NCBI RefSeq assembly: GCF_000715075.1
Contig: NC_134081.1
Location: forward strand, 107,806,108 to 107,870,107
Direction of reading: 5' to 3'
Origin: Nicotiana tabacum
Lineage: Eukaryota; Streptophyta; Magnoliopsida; Solanales; Solanaceae
Length of the DNA stretch: 64,000 nucleotides
Notes under the pieces: model-generated
The model's database searches: none
Seen by the model: the letters and a program-made list of their open reading frames with translations, nothing else
What the model was told of the DNA's origin: nothing
In this document: positions 56,851 through 64,000 of the stretch, piece after piece
Layout: every line of letters begins with the position of its first letter
How positions within the stretch are numbered: position 1 is the stretch's first letter
Translations under genes and position numbers: made by a program

Positions 56851-57535
56851 GAATGAAATGGAGAAAGATGAGAAAGACTTCATACGAAAATGCAACGAGT
56901 ATAAAAGACACGTCCTGATGATTCATCAACCAGGAGAGATGATTCACCCAGTCCTATCACGGTGGCCGTTTATGAAATGGAAAATGGAAATGTCGATCCC
57001 CTGCCACGGGCGCCCGGTAAGGCCCAATACATACTACTCATAATCGATTATTTTTTCAACTAGGTCGACGATCATACGTTCGAGAAGGTATGGAAGAAAG
57101 AAGTCATCGACTTTATCTAGGATCACATAATATGTCGATTTGGGATACCAATCGAGATCGTTTGCGACAACGAAAAACAATTCATCGGCAGCAAGGTAAG
57201 TAAGTTTTTTGAAGACCAAAAAATCAAGAAGATATTATCAACGCCTTACCACCCCAGGGGGAACGAGCAAACGGAATCGACGAACAAACCTATACTCCAA
57301 AACTTGAAAAAGAGATTAACCGATTCAAAAGTAAAATGGAAGGAAATATTGCTCGAAGTCTTGTGGGTATACCGTACAACTTCGAAGTCGAGTACCGGAG
57401 GAACCCGTTCTCTCTAGTCTACAGAGCGGAAGCCTTAATACCAGCTGAGGTAGGGGAACCGAGCCAAATAACGGAAAACTAGGCCCGAATTGGGAAGGAC
57501 CATATAGAGTTGCCGAAATAGCGTGATTAGGTAAG
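56851..57535 (+). pseudogene. pol: Integrase of element I
   Basis: After a TAG (56849) come MEKDEKDFIRKCNEYKRHVL, where the second cysteine of the HHCC finger is Tyr, and WPFMKWKMEMSIP, where the first catalytic Asp is lost. The core continues in another frame with IDYFFN, DHIICRFGIPIEIVCDNEKQ (second Asp present), TPYHPRGNEQTESTNKPILQ (Glu present) and VLWVYRTTSKSSTGGTR. It decays to a fragment GPNWEGPYRVAEI-like at 57480-57525. At least three frame changes are needed. Confidence 0.84.
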
Positions 57536-57814
57536 TGTAAAGACTTCCGTTCCCTCCCAGTTGCAGTCCACACGAACTGTGGGGAGTATATCCTCGGTAA
57601 AGGAGCATATGTACCTCCATACTCCCTCGCCTCGGTCCTGTTGACTGGAGGCCTTCTCGACTTTGAATTCGTTCTCAATAGAACAGCCCCCAGGAATGAA
57701 GCTCCTCAAAGGAGGCATCGGGGACACCTCAGGAACGGCCACCTCGGCATCCGTGGCTGAGTTGGAAGTTGAAGGGACGGTCTGTTGAGGCATAGATTTT
57801 GAAGTTTTTGCCAT
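57527..57814 (-). pseudogene. Antisense ORF of Tat element I (MAKTSK type), truncated
   Basis: A 95-codon minus-strand frame starts MAKTSKSMPQQTVPSTSNS and continues through FIPGGCSIENEFKVEKASSQ, RYICSFTEDILPTVRVDCNW and GTEVFTL. I recognise this as the N-terminus of the antisense protein carried between pol and the 3' LTR by many solanaceous Tat elements, related to the 'putative gypsy-type transposon' family. Relatives are several hundred residues long. Here it ends where it is fused, tail to tail, with the integrase end. Its function is unknown. A pyrimidine-rich leader and TATA-like CTATTTAAG (58074-58082) lie upstream. Confidence 0.68.
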
Positions 57815-58073
57815 CGAATTCTAGAAAATATGAAGGTTTGAAAGTAAGGATGAAGGTTTGAAGATGAGATAAATATTTGAAGATAGGGATGAAGGAATAA
57901 AGGTCTGGCTTGAAGATTTGAATAAGGAGTTTGAACTTTTGAAGATAAAAATATGAAGATCTATAAAAACACAATGGGTGAAGGTTTGAAGGGGTTAGAA
58001 ATAGGTGAAGAATTTGAGGGTAAGTCAGGGAGCTCTGGAATCGTAAAGTAAAAAAGTGAAAAAGGCGTCGAAG

Positions 58074-58082
58074 CTTAAATAG
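58074..58082 (-). promoter_or_regulatory. TATA-like box upstream of the antisense ORF
   Basis: Minus-strand CTATTTAAG lies about 260 nt before the ATG at 57814. The intervening leader is a run of CTTCAAACC-type pyrimidine-rich repeats. It could be the ORF's own promoter. Confidence 0.4.
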
Positions 58083-58095
58083 AGAAAGGGTAATC

Positions 58096-59639
58096 AATGC
58101 GTGACGTTTCGCATTCGACGACGGTCAATCGACGGCTGACACATATCCGAAGTCAGAACGACGCGACTGATGGGACGTTTCGCTGACCCGTCAACTTGGT
58201 TGTAGCGTACGGAGGAAGGGTCCAAGTTACCTCAAAGAGAAGGTGTTAGGCACTCTTCGAGGTCCACAAATATGGTTCTCGACCGAATTTTAGACTATAT
58301 GGGATTATTGGGTTAAACTAGGTTGTAGATTGCTAAGTTATGAATTAATCCTAAGTGGTCGACTGTACACATCAATTTAAAGCAATTAATTAAAATTAGT
58401 CATGGAAAAATGTAAGAATTGTGAATAATAAAAAAAAAAGCCACTTAATTACATAAAGGGGAAACTAAATTTTTAGCGTGATGAATCAACAGCCGTGCAA
58501 AGTCTGCTAAGACGTTTTTAGCCAAAAGTGCAATAGCTATTCGGGCAATTTGGATATCATGTCCAACTACCCTCATTACTATCTTTAAGTTGTTAACTTA
58601 GGAACGCACTAATTAATTCTAAATCGCATTTTAATTTAAGACTATCTGCCCCTTCCTATAGTCTAGGAGGCTTAAGGCACTATTTTTCTAATTTTATTCT
58701 TATTTGCGTCACATAAAAAAGAGCACATTGAGACTTAAACAAGTAACACATAAGACAAGTAATGGCTCATGTTGACCTCCAAATTACTTAAATGAAATAG
58801 ACTCTTAAGAAATGCGATTCCTTATTTAATATTCAAAGACGCATAACAGTCAACTTAAACATAGCATATGGGTATGTGACGAGTAGTAAAATGAGATAAA
58901 TCAAAGCTTATTCCAAGAAATAGTCCAGACCATTTAAATTGGAGGTACTAATCATTGAGATGAAACTAGAGTATCGTGCGTAGACATTAAAAGGAAAAAA
59001 ACAGTTGCCAAAATCCCAAAGATGTATTCAAGTTGGATAAAAAAATTGCTTATTTTCAAAAAATAAGCAAATGATAATGATAATAATAATAGTGATAATA
59101 AAGTTTACCAACATAAATAGGTTCTGCTTGTCTTCTACAAGTAGAAAAGTTTAAGCCATTGAGATGCTAATTTGAAAGCTAGTAAAGTCAGAATAATTTC
59201 TTTTACTAAAAATCGAGTACCAAATTGTAAAAAAAAAAAGCTTAGTTATTTCAAAGAGCACATATCACTACTCATCGTCGGCATCAAGTAAATAACATAT
59301 GACAAATTGATCACAGTTAGTCATCCCCTATAAACATGATATCTGAGAGTTGAGATTAAAAACTAAAGCCAAAGCATATTGCTATTACAATAAAGAGGAA
59401 GGCAGGAACTAAACAACCAAGACGAGATAACAGTTAGAGCATACAGTTTCCCCTTTCTCTCAGTACCTCCTTTTATTATTACAAAATCTTTATAAATATA
59501 TTACACAACCACAAATAGATATAGACTAATTAAAAGGAACTTCAGACACTAAAGGGCAGTCATGTATCCTTGAACCTTCCAATCCCCGTGTGACTTCGAT
59601 ATTGGCCTAGTAATCTCAAAACAACCAGAATGCACAAAG
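58096..59639. other. Unassigned, probably Tat 3' UTR/LTR remnant
   Basis: No coding frame is recognised. GAAGGTGTTAGGCACTCTTC then GAGGTCCACAAATATGG at 58240-58275 resembles sequence found in Tat-type LTRs of Solanaceae, mirroring the CCTTACACCTTCTCC motif in G's LTR. The remainder is AT-rich with several poly(A) runs. No LTR terminus could be placed. Confidence 0.4.
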
Positions 59640-59885
59640 TGTTATGAAATATAGCTCAGAGTAACAACATAGAACAAGGAAAAACAAGCTAAGAGATATA
59701 GAGAGAAAGAGATGAGAGATTCTTATTTTTTTTTCAATTGTGTGTATTTTTCTATCTATTACAAGGCCTTTATATAGGCATGAAAAGTCAAAAAAAATAT
59801 GTCATTGAATATATCATTAAGCATTTGAGATGAAGAACATGGAGGAAGAGTAGACATCCACCATAATTTGATTTGTCTTATAACA
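59640..59885 (-). mobile_element. 3' LTR of element J (copia)
   Basis: A short 246-bp LTR: plus-strand TGTTATGAAAT at the left and GTCTTATAACA at the right give minus-strand TGTTATAAGAC … ATTTCATAACA with 8-bp near-inverted ends. It is flanked on the internal side by a purine tract. The candidate 5-bp flank at the left is CAAAG; the other copy lies outside the window. Confidence 0.8.
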
Positions 59886-59898
59886 TTCCCCCTTGGAT
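59886..59898 (-). other. Polypurine tract of element J
   Basis: The minus strand reads ATCCAAGGGGGAA directly before the LTR's TGTTATAAG. A second purine tract, CATCAGGGGGAGTTA, lies at 60080-60094 next to the pol stop. Confidence 0.8.
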
Positions 59899-60098
59899 GT
59901 CCATAGATAATGTGTCTCGTTAAAACCTTGTTAGGAAAAAACCTCTAAACAAAAATTCTAGTGAAGGAGAAAGAGTACACATGTTTATAAATATGCCTTT
60001 TGATTGCCTCGTTAAAAACATTCAAGAAAAATCCAGTGGCACAAAACTTTGTAAGGGAAAAAGAGTACAACGCGTATTAACTCCCCCTGATGAGAGCA
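59899..60098 (-). repeat. J 3' UTR with two-copy direct repeat
   Basis: A ~70-bp segment (CTCGTTAAAA … GGAAAAAACC … AGGAGAAAGAGTACA) occurs at 59917-59985 and again, diverged, at 60008-60078. Each is bounded by a purine-rich tract on the pol side. Confidence 0.7.
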
Positions 60099-61470
60099 TC
60101 AATTCACATCCTTGAGCCTTCGCATCCCAATTTTGTATAATAGTTTTTGAAGGTGACGTCGGTAGAGATTTCGTGAACAAATCAGCCATATTATCACTTG
60201 AAGGAATCTATTGCACATTGATATCACCATTCTTTTGAAGATCATGCGTGAAAAATAACTTTGGTGAAATGTGTTTTGTTCTATATCCTTTTATGAATCC
60301 TCCCTTCAATTGGGCTATGCATGCTACATTGTCTTCATACAAAATTATGGGTAGTTTGTCACACTTCAAACCACATTTATCTCTAATAAGATGTATTATA
60401 GACCTCAACCATAAACATTCTCAACTTGCTTCATGAATAGCAATTATCTCAGCATGATTGGATGAAGTAGCGATGATTAATTGCTTAGTCGATAGCCAAA
60501 ATATGGCAGTACCTCCACATATAAACACATAGCCTGTTTGAGATCGAGCCTTGTGTGGGTTAGAAAAATATTCAGTATCGGCATAACCAACAAGATCGGA
60601 ATTGCAATCATTGCCATAAAATAAGCACATATCGGTAGTCCCTTTTAGATACAGCAATATGTGCTTGATTTCATTCCATTGTCTCCTTGTAGGAGCAGAG
60701 CTATATCTTGCTAAGATATTAACTGAAAAATTTATGTCAGGCCTTGTAGTGTTAGCAAGATACATTAGTGCACCAATTGCACTAAGATATGGTACTTCAG
60801 GACCAAGAAGCTCTTCATTATTTTCATGAGGCCAGAATGGATCTTTATTTATATCGAGTGATCTCACAACCATCGAGGTACTCAATGGATGTGTTTTATC
60901 CATATAGAATCGCTTTAAAATCCTTTTAGTGTATGCTGATTGATGGACAAAAATTTCATATTTCATATACTCAATTCGAAGACCAAGACAAAGTTTTGTC
61001 TTTCCAAGATCTTTCATTTCAAATTCTTTTTTTAAACAGTCTACTGCTTTAGGAAGCTCCCCAGGAGTTCCAATGATATTTAAATCATCAACATACACGG
61101 CGATTATAACAAATTCATATCCAGATCTTTTTATAAAGACACAAAGACAAATTAAATCATTCTTATACCATTCTTTCAATAGGTACTCACTCAGGTGATT
61201 ATACCACATGCGCCCTGATTGTTTTAATCCGTATACGGATTTTTGAACCTTTATTTAATAAATTTCTTTGAAACCTTAATATGCTTCAGAACAATTTAAA
61301 TCCTTCAATGATTTTCATTATACGCATATTAAGTTTTTCATGTATTGCCAGATTAAAACCTGAAATGACTACATCCACCACAGGAGAACATGTCTCTACA
61401 TAATCAATGCCAGAATATTTTCAAATCTTCTTGTGACACAAGTCGTATTTATGTTTATCGACTTAACCTT
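60099..61470 (-). pseudogene. pol: Reverse transcriptase and RNase H of element J (copia)
   Basis: The minus-strand reading starts near 61470 with decayed IDYVETCSPVVDVV, then a deletion, SVYGLKQSGRMWYNHLSEYL and the catalytic AVYVDDLNIIG (YVDD intact) in open frame 60421-61209. KEFEMKDLGKTKLCLGLRIE, YLSAIGALMYLANTTRPDIN and GYVFICGGTAIFWLSTKQL complete reverse transcriptase. RNase H continues through SSNHAEIIAIHEAS, a stop at 60418, LYEDNVACIAQLKGGFIKG and SDNMADLFTKSLPT to GMRRLKDVN and the proper stop at 60099-60101. Only a few stops or shifts break it, so J is among the better preserved elements here. Confidence 0.92.
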
Positions 61471-64000
61471 TTTTTTCGCACAAGAACACATTTATACCTC
61501 CACTGGCTTTATACTTTCAGGTGTTGAGACTATCTCCAACTTCATATTTTTCAGGTGAAATTAATTTTCATTGCGTATTTTTCATTTGGCCAATCATTTA
61601 TCTGTCCAAATTTCATGACAGATTTGAGCTCAAGATCCTCGTTAATATTAATGATATTGAGCGCTATATTATATTAACAATATCGTTGACGGTCATTTTA
61701 TATTGGTTCTATTATTGCCCAATAAAGACATAACTTATTGAGATTTCTTTATCTCATTATTTTAAGGTACATGAGCCTCTCCCATGAGGTCTTATGAAGT
61801 GTTATGTCGTGGTGCTCTTCTAGAGCACTTGCCTACTTATTATGACCATCTTGAACATTTGCTCATCTCATTCCTGAAGGAGTTTTATCTTTGGAACCGA
61901 TTAGTCTATTATGATTCATGCATGCCATAGACTTTATCATTATGAACTTTATTTTATTTGGAGCATTAGCAGCTGGAATATGACATTTAGCTTTGGGTCA
62001 GCAAATACGCATGGCAATATTTTGCAAATGAATTATCACTTGAACTTCAAGTTCACATTTTCTCGTACGAGTATCTAGATGTACTTATAATAATTCATTA
62101 CATGCATTACTTTTTCAGCTGCCCATTTTCTCTCCCTAATGTTGGGATCACCAACACATTTTTTAACCTTCTTTGGGACTCCATCTTTGTGCATTGTGGT
62201 GGCATAATTAAATCATATAGTACATCCATATTTCTAGATGAAAATTATTTGGTTCCTGACCCTAAACCGATTGTGATAGGGAGAACTTTTTATAACTTGG
62301 CTAAATGTGTACAAGTGTTGTTGTATATTAAATAATGCATCTTATACCAAATTTCGATTTGGGAGTTTTGTTCTCATAACCAATGGTTTAACTATAATTA
62401 GAGGCAAATAATTTCTGCTAAACCAACTTGGTTTTAAACCAGTATTATCAAGATAAACCATCATAATTTATATTTTGGAACTTTGCTCTAATAATTTGAG
62501 CAAGTAACCTTGCAAAAGTCAAACTGAAAGTTGAACAAATACGCATGTGACCATAGAATAGATGTATCTATCAAAATCATATAATAGTAAACGGTTCACA
62601 TGGCAGGTGATTGGACCCATATATTTATCACCTTTTATTCGTTCCAGAAATCAAGGGATTCAATCCCAACCTTAACTGGTATATCATGAGAATAAGAAGC
62701 ACAAGAGAATTCTTGAAGACTCTTCTATTTAATCAATATATGCCAATGTAATTCTCAATTAATATTTCACATCATAATTGAACCGGGATGGTCAACCGGT
62801 CATGCCAACTAATATTTATTTCAGTAAACCTCTAGTTTACTCGTGACATATGATTCCATCAACATGCTTATATTTGTGTAATACAAATAGAAAGAAAATC
62901 GGGTAACCTTTCATATTTACCCGTTATGATTATAGAAATATGAAGATATTCAATATTCCTTTCATTTATAGTCTCAATATGCCAACCACTTCGACTTATA
63001 CATTTGAAACTCAAAAAGTTTCTTTTGAGACTTTACAATATCAATGTCGTAAATAATTTTATTCATCCGGTAGTAACAAATTAATTTTTCCGGAGCTCTT
63101 AACAACTTTTATACTATAAAATCCTTTGTCACACCATTCATATGGTAAATGTCTCCTCCACGGAGAAAATTATATCAAAATAAATTGTCATGGTCAAAAT
63201 CATCATAAGCAAAATCATATCTTGCTTTAATTTTTCCTTTAATAACCTTTTATAAGGCACAACAAAATATTTTTTGGCGTATCACATGTACGTGACCAAT
63301 GACATATTCATGTAACCACACAATAATAGTTATTCTCTTTATTTCACTCAAACCTCCCTTAGATGTGAGTTATGTGGTATTCATCCAATCATGCATTGCA
63401 TGCCTTTATTCATTACTTTTATCACATATTGCCACATTCACCTTTAGGAATGAGTCTGCATTCTAAATGTTTATCACAAGTCACATTCTCTTTAAGGAAT
63501 GGATCATAGTCAGCAGCGTACTTTATTATTTTTTCATACTAATTTGATGGTAAACATTGCATTCACATTTTGAAGGACTATTTTGAGAACCCTTATTGTT
63601 CTCCTCTTATAATCATAGTGATGACTATGATTATTTTGTTCTTTGGAACGCCCACGTTTATTGGTCAACCACTTGTCTTCATTTAGACTTATTATGTGTC
63701 GCTACCACATTCACTTCAAGAATGGAGCAAATCAAGTGGGACACTCTTCATGCGTTTTGCATGAAGGCATGTTAGGCCATAATGAGTTGGGACTCAAATT
63801 CAACTCTTATCATCATAGTGCATCAGTGAATTTTGATGTCTTACCCACGTGATGCGTTGAGATTTAAACCCATCGTCTTACCCTCAATAAATGGGATGTT
63901 ATACGCCTTTCCCTTAACCAATGGCATAATAGGCCAAAGCACAATAAGAATTCACATTCAAATCTTTATAAATATTATCACTTTATAATTATAGGTACAA
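61471..64000 (-). pseudogene. pol: Decayed integrase, protease and gag of element J
   Basis: This stretch should hold the 5' genes of J but is heavily decayed. At about 62120-62290 the minus strand gives PPQCTKMESQRRLKNVLV-like residues, the integrase-to-linker region of this copia family. At about 63590-63660 it gives NKRGRSKEQNNHSHHYDYKR, the basic C-terminus of gag. No continuous frame or catalytic motif is visible between them. The gag N-terminus, primer site and 5' LTR would lie beyond the window. Confidence 0.5.

Larger units (their letters stand above)
52170..58095 (+). mobile_element. Element I: Tat-lineage Ty3/gypsy element, truncated
   Basis: Only about 150 bp of the 5' LTR remain (ending GGGGTAAACA at 52323), then a primer site, gag, protease, reverse transcriptase, RNase H, integrase and an antisense ORF. 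Order and sequence types are those of the Tat lineage. The left end is fused to element D and no 3' LTR is recognised. Confidence 0.85.

Noticed and set aside
57325..57678. 117-codon minus-strand ORF next to the antisense ORF
   Set aside because: It overlaps the MAKTSK frame and the integrase in a different frame and lacks the family start; a shadow.

Overview
The window is plant nuclear DNA built almost entirely of decayed LTR retrotransposons inserted into one another. No host protein-coding gene, rRNA or tRNA gene could be supported. The Ty3/gypsy Tekay (Del)-type polyproteins with chromodomains, the Tat-type elements, the Ty1/copia families and the LTR sequence types match what I know from Solanaceae, probably Nicotiana. 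That assignment is recognition by eye, not a database result. Almost every coding remnant carries in-frame stops, frameshifts or lost catalytic residues, and many stops are TAG where the family has CAG or TGG, as expected for methylated, silenced DNA.

Layout. (A) 1-4791, continuing at 24745-25306: minus-strand element with a non-coding interior, a tRNA-iMet primer site and an LTR that appears to be split by B. (B) 4792-24744: plus-strand Tekay chromovirus with 5' LTR, broken gag-pol-chromodomain and a 3' LTR cut short at its end. (C) 12172-22414: minus-strand Tekay element nested in the last codons of B's pol, with two ~2.6 kb LTRs. 25307-27032: an LTR fragment with a minus-strand TATA box, a Stowaway-like MITE and unassigned DNA. 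(D) 27033-31635 resuming at 51905-52170: plus-strand copia element. (E) 31636-51899: plus-strand gypsy element inserted in D's integrase, with target duplication CCTTC and ~4 kb LTRs. (F) 34081-35173 plus 47544-47641: minus-strand LTR inside E. (G) 35174-47543: plus-strand Tat-type element inserted in F, with target duplication ATACC; most of gag and pol is deleted and the 3' region carries three satellite-like arrays. (I) 52170-58095: plus-strand Tat element with an antisense ORF. (J) 59640-64000: minus-strand copia element running off the window.

The most interesting signals lie in the non-coding parts. First, the LTRs of B, C and E share a fixed order of structured modules: a GGTAAGT donor-like site, a hairpin with invariant loop core GAGGTGACGAGT on changing stems, a family-specific tandem array whose every unit is a different hairpin, and a terminal two-hairpin module. 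The loop octamer GTGACGAG is matched by its exact complement CTCGTCAC downstream in all three families and also in F. Second, G carries five dispersed copies of a nested hairpin (outer arms CTACG/CGTAG) whose inner stems change on both sides. Third, two unrelated sequence families of short GC palindromes with a 2-nt spacer occupy the same U3 position, about 0.7 kb from the LTR 5' end. These look like cis-acting RNA or promoter elements of the retrotransposons, not host genes.
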